Below, piece after piece: positions 50,387-59,791 of a stretch of 64,000 nucleotides of DNA. The position numbers and the translations under genes were made by a program. The notes beneath the pieces are model-generated. The model saw nothing but the letters and a program-made list of their open reading frames with translations, did not search any database and had not been told where the DNA came from. Source of the DNA: Opitutaceae bacterium (GTDB taxonomy: Bacteria > Verrucomicrobiota > Verrucomicrobiia > Opitutales > Opitutaceae); the NCBI GenBank assembly GCA_016795565.1, contig JAEUGW010000051.1:1-64000 (forward strand). Direction: 5' to 3'. Within the stretch, counting starts at the first letter, position 1; every line of letters begins with the position of its first letter.

Positions 50387-51178
50387 GAGGAAATCCTCCA
50401 GCGAGAACACGAAGCCGAACTCGAGCGCGACGCGCCACAAGGCCTGGGCCTTCTCAAGCTCCTGGCGGGCGGTCTCCCGGTTTTCGACGGCGGTGGTGGC
50501 TTCGCGGATGGTGGAGCAGAGGCAGCCATGGCGTGCCATGTCCACCATGCCGCCGGGCGACATCAGCAGGCACCAGTTGATCGCGAAGCCGACATAGATG
50601 AGATGGTTGATTCCGTGCGCGCGGCACAGCGCTGCGAGCTGGGTGCCGTCCTTCGCGATGGCTTCGTCGCCCACCGGCCGCGCCGTTGGGGCGAAATCGA
50701 GGCGTGCGAAACCCGCGTTGACGTCCGGCGTGTTGTGCTCACCCGGCGAACCCTGCGCGCGGCGCAGCTGCTGCATGTGATCGAAGACGGTGTCACGCGG
50801 CACCAACGGCGCCGGCGGCGTGTCGCGGACGAGGAGGGCCGTCTGCTGGTAGCCCGGCAGGTGCGACCAGTAGTCGCGGTCACCGCCTACGACATGGAAG
50901 ACGGGGAGCGGTGATTTCCGCACCGCGGCGAGGAGCGGCGGGAAGACCTCGGCCATGATTTTCTCGGCGCGGGGAGTGTATTCAACCGCGCGGCGCCAGC
51001 CGGGAAATTCGTGGGGCTGGCCGCAATCCCAGGCGTGCATCACGACGAGGGCGGTGTGTTTCGGCGCGAGCTCGGCCTCGACCGTGTGCCAGCCGCCGTA
51101 GCCCTCGCCCGGCACCTTCAGCGCCGGGTCGGCGTCAAACTGCCGGTAGAGTTGGGCGGGCAGCCGGACGGGTTTCAT
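50363..51178 (-). CDS. Isochorismatase-like cysteine hydrolase
   Basis: 271 residues. The nucleophile Cys lies in YVGFAINWCLLMSPGGMVDM, the catalytic Asp in ALVVMHAWDCG near residue 50. The fold order is that of isochorismatase/nicotinamidase-type hydrolases. The middle section (VVGGDRDYWSHLPGYQ) is longer than usual. Substrate unknown; position next to a symporter and heparinase-like genes suggests a small catabolic product. A palindrome lies in the gap between it and the symporter gene upstream. The 3' end overlaps the convergent propeller gene. Confidence 0.8.
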   Translation of the reverse strand: MKPVRLPAQLYRQFDADPALKVPGEGYGGWHTVEAELAPKHTALVVMHAWDCGQPHEFPGWRRAVEYTPRAEKIMAEVFPPLLAAVRKSPLPVFHVVGGDRDYWSHLPGYQQTALLVRDTPPAPLVPRDTVFDHMQQLRRAQGSPGEHNTPDVNAGFARLDFAPTARPVGDEAIAKDGTQLAALCRAHGINHLIYVGFAINWCLLMSPGGMVDMARHGCLCSTIREATTAVENRETARQELEKAQALWRVALEFGFVFSLEDFLSALRRGG

Positions 51179-51194
51179 GGGAGGAATCTCAATG

Positions 51195-51268
51195 CTTTTA
51201 ACACAGAGGTCGCAGAGTTTTTGGAGAGAGTTTTCAAAAGGCCGATCTCTGTGGTCGCTGTGTTAAAG
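51195..51268. repeat. Palindromic repeat with TTAACACAGAG arms
   Basis: TTAACACAGAGGTCGCAGAG (51198-51217) pairs with CTCTGTGGTCGCTGTGTTAA (51247-51266) around a 29-nt spacer. It lies in the 107-bp gap between the symporter and cysteine hydrolase genes. Confidence 0.85.
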
Positions 51269-51285
51269 AATCGGTTCGGAACGCT

Positions 51286-53043
51286 TCAGGTTTTCGCCCG
51301 CGAGGCCCGCCAGAGCAAGCCGCCGATGAGGAAGAGAATAACGCCCGCCACCACATTGATGGCCGGCGGGGCGAGCGGGGACGAGGGCAGCACGACGCAG
51401 GCGATGAGCACGACACCGAGCAGCACACTCACCATCGCCAGCATCTGGAAATCCCGCAGCGCGGCGGTGGACTGCTCAGCTTCATCCGGCACGGGCGTGC
51501 GCAGGTCGGCGTCAAACCTGCGGGCCTCGGCGCTGCGCGGGTCATCCGCGCGGTAGAAAAACGCCGAGATGAAAAAGACGATGGTCGCGGCGGCGATGGC
51601 ACTGAGGACATTGCGCTCGTAGGCGTATTCGGGAAAAACATCGAGGAGCTTCAGCCCGATGGCGACCACGACGGCGGCGATGCACGAGGCCAGGCCCGAC
51701 CACCAGGGGGTTTTGCGGTAGACCATGCCGAGCAGCACCGGCGTCATGAAGGTGGGTCCGGTCAGGGAGTAATATTGCAGGGCGAACGCGAAGGCGCCGC
51801 CGGTCTTCGCGATCCGCAGCGCGGCGACGATGCCGAGGATGCCGATGACCAGCATGGTGATCTGGCCGACGCGCATCTGGTGCTGCTCACTCGGGATGGA
51901 TTGGCCGAAGCGCTTGCGCAGCGGCACGTAGATGTCGCGCGTGGTGGTGGCGGCCAGCCAGTTGAAGCCGTCGCTCGCCTGCCCCAGCGTGGCCGAGAGG
52001 ATGGCGGCGATGACGAAGCCGATGAGCCCGTGCGGCAGGAGCATGAGGGCGAGGCCGACGAAGGAGGCCTCCTCGGGTGCGGCGAATTGCGGCCAGACCT
52101 CGGCGATGTTGGGGAAGATGACGCGCGCGCCCATGACCGGCAGGATCCAGAGGAGCGGCCCGAACAGGGAAAACCCGGCGCAGAGCAGCGCCATTTTCCG
52201 CGCGCTGCGCTCGTCGGGCACGCTCTGGTAGCGCTGCACCTGCCACCAGGCGACGTTGTAGCCCAGCATGGTGGCGGCGGCGTAGCTGAGCAGGAAAAGC
52301 GGCTGCCCCGTCTGGCCGTTCAGGCCGAAAAAGCCGGCCGGGGCCTCGCGCCAGAGCCGGGCGAAGCCGTCGGTCAGGTCGCCGTTGCCGAGGTAGCGGA
52401 ACGTGACCGGCAGGATGAGCAGCGAGGTGACGAGGATGATGACTCCCTGCACCGCATCGCTGAGCACGGCGGCCCAGAGGCCGCCGATGACCGTGTAGGC
52501 GATCATCACGAGGCCGATGCCGATCATCGTGAGCTCGAGGCCGGAGAAATTCATCCCGAGGAGGGCATGCTGCTCGTGTGCGAAGCCCAGCGCGGTGGCG
52601 ACGAAGATGCACAGGATATACAGGCCCTGGCCGATGCCGATGATCTGCGGCACGATGGCCGTCACCGTGTAGAAGTAGGTGGTCGAGGACGAATAGCGGC
52701 GGGTGAGGAACTCGAGGGGGGAGTTGATGCGCGCCCGGCGCCAGCGCGAGGCGAAGTAGAACGCGCCGACGAGGTAGGCCCAGGTTGACGCGGTGAACAC
52801 GACGATGGCGCCGAGGCCATGCTTGTAGGTGAACCCGGCCGCCGCCACGAACATGAAGGCGGAGAAACCCGACACCCAGTTCGACACGCCGGCGAGAAAC
52901 CACGGCACCTGGCCGCCGGCCTTGAAGTAGTCGTCGGTGGTCTGGTTCTTCCGCGAGGAATACCAGCCGACGAACATGACGATGCCGAAGTAAAGTGCGA
53001 TGAGCGCGTAGTCAGCGCCGTTGGCGTGGTTGAGGACGGGCAT
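51286..53043 (-). CDS. Sodium:solute symporter (SSS family)
   Basis: 585 residues with about 13 to 14 membrane helices. SSRKNQTTDDYFKAGGQVPW near the N terminus and SNWVSGFSAFMFVAAAGF, then GASDGFNWLAATTTRDIYV-like text late in the chain, are the SSS hallmarks. It imports a sugar, sugar acid or amino acid with Na+. Its stop-to-start distance from the upstream heparinase-like gene is only 20 bp, so transport and depolymerisation are likely co-regulated. Start at 53043. Confidence 0.92.
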   Translation of the reverse strand: MPVLNHANGADYALIALYFGIVMFVGWYSSRKNQTTDDYFKAGGQVPWFLAGVSNWVSGFSAFMFVAAAGFTYKHGLGAIVVFTASTWAYLVGAFYFASRWRRARINSPLEFLTRRYSSSTTYFYTVTAIVPQIIGIGQGLYILCIFVATALGFAHEQHALLGMNFSGLELTMIGIGLVMIAYTVIGGLWAAVLSDAVQGVIILVTSLLILPVTFRYLGNGDLTDGFARLWREAPAGFFGLNGQTGQPLFLLSYAAATMLGYNVAWWQVQRYQSVPDERSARKMALLCAGFSLFGPLLWILPVMGARVIFPNIAEVWPQFAAPEEASFVGLALMLLPHGLIGFVIAAILSATLGQASDGFNWLAATTTRDIYVPLRKRFGQSIPSEQHQMRVGQITMLVIGILGIVAALRIAKTGGAFAFALQYYSLTGPTFMTPVLLGMVYRKTPWWSGLASCIAAVVVAIGLKLLDVFPEYAYERNVLSAIAAATIVFFISAFFYRADDPRSAEARRFDADLRTPVPDEAEQSTAALRDFQMLAMVSVLLGVVLIACVVLPSSPLAPPAINVVAGVILFLIGGLLWRASRAKT

Positions 53044-53063
53044 GAACGGAGAGGCGAGAGGCG

Positions 53064-55151
53064 TCAGGCGATGGTGATGGAGGGCACGGCGGGGGAGGCG
53101 TCGATGGACACGTCCACCTTGAGCCCGCGATGGGTGCCGGTGACGCGCCACAGCGACGCCAGGCGGGTGACGGTGAGTGCGCCGGGCTTTTCGCCGGCCA
53201 CGCTGGCAGCGGACACAGTGAGCAGCGTGTGCTCGGTGGCGGCGGGCGAGACGGCCTCGACAAAGGGATGCACGCCCTCGGCCTCGGGCAGGTCGTGCCG
53301 GAGAACCGCGCAGGCTACCGGCGTGGTGCCGTGGACGGTGGCCGCGAGCCGGGCGAAGGGGCGCTCGATCTCGAAACCGTTGTCCGAGGCGGTGGCCTGG
53401 CCATGCGAGTCGTCGTTGTAAACCTGGTAGCGCAACTGCACGGGCTGGGCGGTGGCGAGCGTGACGCGATCGAGCAAAAGCAGCACGTCGGGCTTGAGGA
53501 AGATCAGGGTGCGGTCCACGCGCTTGGCCTCGGGGAGGACGAGTTCGTAGGACTCGGTGGCGTCGCTGGTGACGGTCATCCAGCCGGGGCCGGTCTGGTA
53601 GGCCTGGACCCGGGACCAGGCCCAGGAAGCGTTGGTGCCCTCCTTGCCGTCGTGGTATTGGTGGCCCTGGCCGTTGATGAGGACGGCGGTGTGCGCCGCC
53701 GTGAGGCGCAGTTTCCAGCGCGGGGTGTTGTAGGAGTAGCCGGCGCGGAGCGGGTCGTGGAAGAGGCGTTCGCCGTGCGCCTTGAAGATGACGCTGTTGC
53801 GGTCGGCGTGCTCGTGGTTGGCCGGGCCGCCACTGCGGAAGGCGACGACGGAGTCCGCGGCAGCGTAGCCGGTGCGGGAGATGACAAGGTCGTTGGACAT
53901 CCGGATATCGTGCAGCGCGCTGGTGGGCGGCGTGGTCGCGGCGCCCTCGTCGAACCAGATCAGGCCGTAGTGCGATTTCATGGCGCTGACGTGCAGCGCG
54001 ACATGCTGGGAGAGCGGATCGCGGTGGGTGCGGGCGGTCCAGGCGGCGACGGCCACATCGCTGTGCGTGAGAGAGTCGCTGAAATTGACGATGTCGTCCG
54101 CCGGATCGACCTTGAGCGTCGGCACGGCGAGGTTGCGCGGCTGGCCCGTCGGGTCGAAGCCCTCGCCCTTGGTCGGCATGGTGAAGGCCAGTGCGTAGCG
54201 GATGGTGCCGGGATAGTTGAGGAGCCCGCGGTCATCGACGCCCAGGCGGCGCCAGAGGACCTCGGCAAACAGCGCCATGTGCAGGGTGGTGTAGCCCCAG
54301 TAGCTCACGCCCTCGTCGTAGGAGCCGTCGGCGCCATACATCGTGGAGAAGGCCTTGGCGCTGGAGCGGGCGAGATCGAGCCAGGCCGCCGCCTGCGGGT
54401 GGCGGCCGTGGAGGAGGAGGGCGGCGATGCCGAGGGCGGCGGTCGGGATGACCTTGAGGTTGGTCGAGTTGAGGATGAGCGGCCAGCGCGCCATGCTCAC
54501 GCGGAAGGCCTGCGGATAGTCGTCCTCCGGGTCGAAGGTCCAGCCCTTCACGCGCTCGGGATATTTCATGCCGTAGAGCGAGGTGAAGCAGGCGGGGGCG
54601 CCCTTGCGGGCGATGCCGTCCTCGATGGCGGCGATCTCGGCGGGGGTGAGCGCGGAGCCCAGGCAGTCGAGGGCCTGGGCGAGGGCGATGGTGGCCTCGG
54701 AGGCGCGCTGCAGGCCCATCGTCTGCTTGCCGCCCTCGAGGAAGAAGTCCCATTTCGGGTAATCGAGCAGCTTGCGGATGGCGAGCGTGGTGACCGCGAG
54801 GTGGGCGGCGTCGCCGTTGACGGCGTAAACGAAGGCGGACCGCTCCACGATCTGGCGGCAGCGCGCCATGTCCACGACGTGGTTGTTGAAGCGCACCTTG
54901 TGCTGGAGGAAGTCGGTGTCGGCGGCGAGGTCGGCGCCGGTCATCTCGGCCCAGAGCTTCACGAAGCGCGGGTGTTTGGTGTTGGCGCGGATGCGCGGCA
55001 GGTCGGCGGCGTCGAAGAGCAGGCCTTTCCCCGTGCCCGGTGCGGCCGGCGCCGCCGCGTCCGCCGCCGGAAGGCGGAGATGGGCGAAGGGCAGGGTCGC
55101 GGCCAGCGCCGCGGATGATTTCAGGAACGTGCGGCGCGTGGGGGTCTTCAT
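53064..55151 (-). CDS. Tat-exported heparinase II/III-like protein, copy 2
   Basis: 695 residues. TPTRRTFLKSSAALAATLPF is a twin-arginine signal. The N-terminal part is an (alpha/alpha) toroid (LLFDAADLPRIRANTKHPRF; DGSYDEGVSYWGYTTLHMAL), the C-terminal part a heparinase II/III-type beta-sandwich with RSGGPANHEHADRNSVIF, which holds the conserved His of the lyase fold. It probably cleaves an acidic polysaccharide by beta-elimination. It is a close paralogue of the upstream gene, whose stop overlaps its start by 4 bp. Start at 55151. Confidence 0.87.
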   Translation of the reverse strand: MKTPTRRTFLKSSAALAATLPFAHLRLPAADAAAPAAPGTGKGLLFDAADLPRIRANTKHPRFVKLWAEMTGADLAADTDFLQHKVRFNNHVVDMARCRQIVERSAFVYAVNGDAAHLAVTTLAIRKLLDYPKWDFFLEGGKQTMGLQRASEATIALAQALDCLGSALTPAEIAAIEDGIARKGAPACFTSLYGMKYPERVKGWTFDPEDDYPQAFRVSMARWPLILNSTNLKVIPTAALGIAALLLHGRHPQAAAWLDLARSSAKAFSTMYGADGSYDEGVSYWGYTTLHMALFAEVLWRRLGVDDRGLLNYPGTIRYALAFTMPTKGEGFDPTGQPRNLAVPTLKVDPADDIVNFSDSLTHSDVAVAAWTARTHRDPLSQHVALHVSAMKSHYGLIWFDEGAATTPPTSALHDIRMSNDLVISRTGYAAADSVVAFRSGGPANHEHADRNSVIFKAHGERLFHDPLRAGYSYNTPRWKLRLTAAHTAVLINGQGHQYHDGKEGTNASWAWSRVQAYQTGPGWMTVTSDATESYELVLPEAKRVDRTLIFLKPDVLLLLDRVTLATAQPVQLRYQVYNDDSHGQATASDNGFEIERPFARLAATVHGTTPVACAVLRHDLPEAEGVHPFVEAVSPAATEHTLLTVSAASVAGEKPGALTVTRLASLWRVTGTHRGLKVDVSIDASPAVPSITIA

Positions 55152-57247
55152 GCGAGGGTGAGGACAGGTTGGGCGCCGGTGGCGTCGAGGGTGAGATTGA
55201 TCTTCTGCCCGGCGTGGGTGCCGGTGACGCGCCAGGCCGCGCCTTCGCGGGCGAGTTGGAGGTCGCCGTGCGCCTCGCCCTTCGGTCGAGCTGAGCACAC
55301 CGTCAGGATCTCATGCGACGCGGCGGCGGCGGATTCGACCTCGGCGTAGGGTTGCGAGCCATCCTTCTCCTCCAGCGGGAGCTTGCCGAGGCGCACGGTT
55401 ACGCCCGGGGTGCGGGCGACGCGGCCGAGCAGCGAGGCGTGGGGGCGGGTGATAAGGAAGTTTTCACCCGGGAGCGCGAGCGTGGCGGCGAGGTCCTCGT
55501 TGTTGGCCTGGAAACGGAGCTGCACGGAGGCCGGGGTGTCCTTGAGGGTCACGCGGTCGAGAAACACAACGACATCGGGCTTGAGGTAAACGAGGGTGCG
55601 GAGCACGCGCGTGACCTTGTCGTTGACGAGCGCGTAGGCGTCGGTGGCGTCGCTCGTGACCGTCATCCAGCCCGGGCCCGTGCGGTAATCGGTGACGCGG
55701 GCGAAGGCCCAGGAGGCGTTGGTGCCCTCGGAGCCGTCGTGGTATTGGTGGCCCTGGCCGTTGATGAGGACGGCGGTGTGCGCGCCGGTGAGGCGCAACA
55801 TCCAGCGCGGCTGGCTGGCGATGTAGGCAGCGCGGAAGGGATCGTGCAGGAGGCGCTCGCCATAGGCCTTGAAGATGACGCTGTTGCGGTCGGCGTGCTC
55901 GTGGTTGCCCGGGCCGCCGCTGCGGAGGGCGAGGACGCAATCCCGGGCGGTCCAGCCGGTGCGGGAGATGACGATGTCGTTGGACTGGCGGACGTCGAGC
56001 AGGGCGGGCGGCGGGGGCGCGCTCGGCAGCGAGGCGTCGAACCAAACCAAGCCGTAAGTGTGCTTGGCCTCGCCGATGTCGGCGGCGACATATTGGGAGA
56101 GGGGATCGTGGTGCGTGCGGGCGACCCAGGTGGCGACGGAGACCTCGACGCCGCCGTTGGCGTCGCCGTGGTTGACGATGTCGAACTCGGGTTTGACCAC
56201 GGGCATGGTGTAGCCCGGCAGATGGGTGACCGCGGCGACCGACCGGTGGTCGTCGATGGTCGGCATGGTGTTGCCCAAGGCGTAACGGACGGTGCCGGGG
56301 TAGTTGATGAGGGAGCGGTCGTCGATGCCCTGGGTGCGCCAGAGCACCTCGGCGAAGAGGGCGAGGTAGAGCGTGGTGTAGCCCCAGTAGCTGACGCCCT
56401 CGTCGTAGGAGCCGTCGCTGCCATACATGGTGGAAAAGGACTTGGCGCTGGAGCGGGCCAGCTCGAGCCAGCTGTCGGCCTCGGGGGTGCGCCCGCGGAA
56501 CCAGCAGGCGGCGATGCCGAGGCAGGCGGTGGGGATGATCTTGAGGTTGGTCGAGTTGAGGATGAGCGGCCAGCGCTTGAGGCTGATGTGTCGCAAGGAA
56601 TCGACCTCGCTGCGGGGATTCCACCCCCAGCCCTGCACGCGGTCGGGATACTTCAGGCCGTAAACGGTGGCATGGCAGGCGGGGATGCCCTTGGTGAGGA
56701 TCGCCTGCTCGACCTCGGCCCGCTCGGCGGGCGTGACGGCGTCGCCGAGGCAGTCGAGGGCAAGGAGGAGGGCGAAGGTGCCCTCGGTGGCGCGCTGCAG
56801 GCCGAGGACCTTGCCGCCTTCGACGAAACAGTCCCACTCCTCGAAATCGAGCATGCGGCGCATCGCGAGCTTGGCGAGGTCGCGCTGGGCGGGGTCGCCG
56901 TTGACGAGGTAGATGAACGAGGCCCGGTCGAGGATCTGCTGGGCGCGGAGGAGGTGCGTGACCTGGTTGGTCGTGCGGAGCTCCTTCGTGAGGAAAGTCG
57001 TGGCCGCGGCGATATCGGCATCGAGCAGGGACTGCCAGTAGGCGGCGAAGCGCGGGTGTTGGGTGTTGGCGCGGATGCGGGCCAGGTCGGCGGCGTCGAA
57101 GAGGAGGCCGCGGCGCGCGCCGGCGGGGAGTGGCGGCAAGGGGGTGCCGGACAGCCCGGCGGCGGGCAGGTCGAGCCGGGCGAAGGGCAGGGCGGCGGCG
57201 AGGGCGGCGGAGGATTTGAGGAACGTGCGGCGGGTGGGGGTATGCAT
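55148..57247 (-). CDS. Tat-exported heparinase II/III-like protein, copy 1
   Basis: 699 residues, same order as the neighbouring copy: Tat signal (TPTRRTFLKSSAALAAALPF), alpha toroid (LLFDAADLARIRANTQHPRF; DGSYDEGVSYWGYTTLYLAL) and beta-sandwich with RSGGPGNHEHADRNSVIF. Blocks such as GLQRA, LILNSTNLK and INGQGHQYHDG are shared. The two genes arose by tandem duplication and have since diverged over most of their length. Predicted role: polysaccharide lyase in the periplasm. Its stop overlaps the downstream start by 4 bp. Confidence 0.87.
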   Translation of the reverse strand: MHTPTRRTFLKSSAALAAALPFARLDLPAAGLSGTPLPPLPAGARRGLLFDAADLARIRANTQHPRFAAYWQSLLDADIAAATTFLTKELRTTNQVTHLLRAQQILDRASFIYLVNGDPAQRDLAKLAMRRMLDFEEWDCFVEGGKVLGLQRATEGTFALLLALDCLGDAVTPAERAEVEQAILTKGIPACHATVYGLKYPDRVQGWGWNPRSEVDSLRHISLKRWPLILNSTNLKIIPTACLGIAACWFRGRTPEADSWLELARSSAKSFSTMYGSDGSYDEGVSYWGYTTLYLALFAEVLWRTQGIDDRSLINYPGTVRYALGNTMPTIDDHRSVAAVTHLPGYTMPVVKPEFDIVNHGDANGGVEVSVATWVARTHHDPLSQYVAADIGEAKHTYGLVWFDASLPSAPPPPALLDVRQSNDIVISRTGWTARDCVLALRSGGPGNHEHADRNSVIFKAYGERLLHDPFRAAYIASQPRWMLRLTGAHTAVLINGQGHQYHDGSEGTNASWAFARVTDYRTGPGWMTVTSDATDAYALVNDKVTRVLRTLVYLKPDVVVFLDRVTLKDTPASVQLRFQANNEDLAATLALPGENFLITRPHASLLGRVARTPGVTVRLGKLPLEEKDGSQPYAEVESAAAASHEILTVCSARPKGEAHGDLQLAREGAAWRVTGTHAGQKINLTLDATGAQPVLTLA

Positions 57248-57294
57248 GGGTAGGGGTGGTTGTTAGCTCTAGAAGCTGGCTGAAAACGGTCTTT

Positions 57295-57368
57295 TGTAGG
57301 GGCGTGGCTGGTCCACGCCCGGCACGGGTAACGCAGGTTCTCGGGCGCGCACAAGGCGCGCCCCTACA
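57295..57368. repeat. Dispersed palindrome type B (copy 1)
   Basis: TGTAGGGGCG and CGCCCCTACA outer arms, inner CGTGG/CCACG and GCGCGC hairpins. Similarity to copies at 62864-62937 and 63074-63147 extends about 35 bp beyond the right arm (GGATCGGCATGGGTTTCGGA). Confidence 0.9.
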
Positions 57369-57412
57369 GTTGCTGCAATGACCGGGATCGGCATGGGTTT
57401 CGGATGCTTTCT

Positions 57413-57472
57413 AACGTTCTCGCAATCCCCGCGCGGCGGGGCAGGGAGAACGGTGACGAGAAAGAGAACGAT
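57413..57472. repeat. CGTTCTC-type palindromic repeat (copy 2)
   Basis: AACGTTCTC and GAGAACG(AT) arms around a GC-rich hairpin. It abuts the type B element and the stop of the GxGYxYP gene. Confidence 0.7.
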
Positions 57473-57481
57473 AGGGCGGGA

Positions 57482-59116
57482 TCACTTGTAGCCGTGGAAA
57501 TGTTTCGGGTCGGCCGGGTCCTGGTGGCGCGTGGTGTAGGTCTGGTTGCTCGCGGCGAGCTTGAGAAAGACGTCGAGGGGCACGACCTCGACGGGGCCGT
57601 CGAGCTGCTTGACGACCTCGATGAGGCTGTTGACGTCGTTGGACTCGCGCACGTGGACGAGGAGGAAGTAGGGACGCTTGCCGTTGAGCGCGATGAGCTC
57701 GTTGAGGTCGGCGGCCACCTCGGCGCGCGGGCGGCGGGGATCGATGTAGTAGTCGTAGGAGATCATTGGCCGGGTGTCGCGCAGGTCGCGGGTGCGGGCC
57801 GGGCCGTAGCCGTTGATGAAGCCGATGACGTCGGGGAAGGCCTTGTAGTAGGCGTCCACGGTCTCCTTGGTGAGGTCGGCGTTGCCCACGTTGCCGTCGG
57901 CGGCGGAGTTGTCCATGATCTCGAGGATGTGCTCATCGAGGACGGCCATGAGTTCACGGGCTTCCTTCATCAGGCCGGGGAACCGGTCGGCGGGGATGTG
58001 GTTGGGATACATGTAGCCCGGGCCGGAGAGGCCGCCGATGAAGTAGTCGTTGGGCGTGGCGCTTTCGTGGAAATACTCGAGGGCGGCGGGGGAGAACTTG
58101 GTCCAGTTCATCGTGACCTGCCAGGCGAAGGGCAGCTTGCCGCGGCCGGGCTTGGTCCACACGCCGATGCCGATGCTGTCGGACTGCACGAACGACAGGT
58201 AAACCTTCTTGTCGGCGGTGAGCTTCGCGTCGCGGGCGACGTGGGGGGTGTTGGTGAACTTGAAGCCGGGGGTGAAGGTGAACTGGCAGTTGAACGAGAG
58301 ATTGGGGAGGTTGTGCAGGCCCTCCATCTTGAGACCGTAACCGGAGAGGAGCGTGGTCCACTGTTCCTCGGTGTCCTTGGCGTAGGAGTGCCAGCCGAAG
58401 ACCGTGGCGCCGGGGTGCAACTCGCCGAGCAGGTGCTGGGCGAGGGCGAGCTCCTCCGGGTGCTTGGGGTTGGCCGAGAGGTCGTGGAAGAACATCTTCT
58501 GGCGGATGCCCCAGTCGGCGACGGCGGGCTGGCGCACGGCGCCGGCGTGGCCGCCCATCAGCATGATGGCGTCGCGCGAGCAGCGGCTCCAGTAGCGGGT
58601 GACAGCGTCGCCGTAGATCTGCGCATCGCTCTGCCCGGTGTAGCGGCCGCGGAGGTCGTCGATCGGCTTGAGGCTGTGCTTCTCCGCCAGCGGGATGAGG
58701 GCCGGGGTGACGACGAGGGCGTCTTCCAGGCCGGCGAGGGTGAGGGCGACGTTCATGGTCGCCGGGATGGCGGGATCCCAGACGACGTAGCCCTTGGCGG
58801 CGCCAGCGAACTTCGTGAGGGCCTCGTCGGCGGTCGTGAGCTCGGTGAACTTCACGCCGTGCTTGCGCTCGTAGAAGGAGAACAGCGGGGCGGTGATCTC
58901 CCACTGGAATTCGGGCGGATGGACGACGTAGAGCTGCGGCGCGGCGCGGTTGGCGAGACCCTGCAGGCTGAGGAGCAGGACCTTTTCCGGCAGGCCGCCG
59001 GCGACCTGCCAGTCGAGGTTCCAGCGCATGACGCAGGCGCTGCGCCCGGCGGTATCGGCGCGGCCGGCCGCGAGGAGGACGAGGGAGAAGGCGAGAAGGG
59101 AGAGGAGGCGGCGCAT
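57482..59116 (-). CDS. Secreted GxGYxYP-domain protein (putative glycoside hydrolase)
   Basis: 544 residues with a signal peptide (LLSLLAFSLVLLAAGRADTA). The naming motif appears as GGLSGPGYMYP near residue 362. An N-terminal domain (about 30-290; KVLLLSLQGLANRAAPQLYV) precedes a TIM-barrel-like part (YFHESATPNDYFIGGLSG; RPYFLLVHVRESNDVNSLIE). The family is predicted to act on carbohydrates, but activity is not well established. A paralogue runs off the right edge of the window. Regions on both sides hold palindromic repeats. Confidence 0.88.
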   Translation of the reverse strand: MRRLLSLLAFSLVLLAAGRADTAGRSACVMRWNLDWQVAGGLPEKVLLLSLQGLANRAAPQLYVVHPPEFQWEITAPLFSFYERKHGVKFTELTTADEALTKFAGAAKGYVVWDPAIPATMNVALTLAGLEDALVVTPALIPLAEKHSLKPIDDLRGRYTGQSDAQIYGDAVTRYWSRCSRDAIMLMGGHAGAVRQPAVADWGIRQKMFFHDLSANPKHPEELALAQHLLGELHPGATVFGWHSYAKDTEEQWTTLLSGYGLKMEGLHNLPNLSFNCQFTFTPGFKFTNTPHVARDAKLTADKKVYLSFVQSDSIGIGVWTKPGRGKLPFAWQVTMNWTKFSPAALEYFHESATPNDYFIGGLSGPGYMYPNHIPADRFPGLMKEARELMAVLDEHILEIMDNSAADGNVGNADLTKETVDAYYKAFPDVIGFINGYGPARTRDLRDTRPMISYDYYIDPRRPRAEVAADLNELIALNGKRPYFLLVHVRESNDVNSLIEVVKQLDGPVEVVPLDVFLKLAASNQTYTTRHQDPADPKHFHGYK

Positions 59117-59163
59117 GGAGGAGCGGAGAGTGAAGGTGAGAGTGAAAGTGGGAACGGCCGGGA

Positions 59164-59252
59164 CTCTTAATCTTTCTCTTAATCGTTCTCGTTCTCTCGG
59201 GTTGGGATTTCGGAGGAGAGAACGAGTAAGATTACGAGAACGAGAATGATTA
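59164..59252. repeat. CGTTCTC-type palindromic repeat (copy 3)
   Basis: CTTTCTCTTAATCGTTCTC on the left, GAGAACGAGTAAGATTACG and GAGAACGAGAATGAT on the right. Lies in the gap between the lipoprotein and GxGYxYP genes. Confidence 0.8.
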
Positions 59253-59275
59253 TGGGAGTGGTGGAGGACTGCGGC

Positions 59276-59791
59276 TTACAGGACCCGGGTGAAACGATAT
59301 ACGAGGGGCTGCGGACGGGTGCTGTGCAGCTCGAGGAGGACGAGGGCCTGGTCGCCCTCGACGAGGCGGTATTCATAGTAGAGCCGCATGTTCGCCTGGC
59401 CCTGGGAAATCTCGATGGGGGTGTCGGCCTCGACGCGCAGGGTGCGGCCGGCGTCCAGCCAGGAGGCGCGGGCGGTGGTGAGGCCGCCCTTGGCCGGATA
59501 GAGGGCCATGTGGCGCTGCTCGACGCGGAAGAAGGCCGGGATCTCGACGGGGGCCGCGGTGTCCACGGTGTTGGTGGCGGAGAAGTTGGTGCGGATCCAC
59601 TTCATGTCGTGCCGCAGGCTGACGCGGCTGCCGGTGACGGCGATGACGAGGTCCCATTCGTGCCAGCCGTCGAGGGCGGTGCTGCGGGCCTTGTCGAGGC
59701 GCCAGCGTCCCTCGAAGGGCGAGGTCGCGGCGCAGGCGGCGAGCGGCAGGAGCAGGAGGAGGGGCAGGAGGAGGCGGCGGATGCGGGTCAT
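59276..59791 (-). CDS. Predicted lipoprotein of unknown function
   Basis: 171 residues: lipoprotein signal (RRLLLPLLLLLPLAAC, lipobox LAAC, Cys20), then one beta-rich domain beginning SPFEGRWRLDKARSTALDGW, with strands VIAVTGSRVSLRHDMKW and LRVEADTPIEI. The FEGRWRLDKARS opening recalls lipocalin-like secreted domains. Its start overlaps the S9 peptidase stop by 4 bp, so the genes are coupled. Function unknown. Confidence 0.8.
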   Translation of the reverse strand: MTRIRRLLLPLLLLLPLAACAATSPFEGRWRLDKARSTALDGWHEWDLVIAVTGSRVSLRHDMKWIRTNFSATNTVDTAAPVEIPAFFRVEQRHMALYPAKGGLTTARASWLDAGRTLRVEADTPIEISQGQANMRLYYEYRLVEGDQALVLLELHSTRPQPLVYRFTRVL

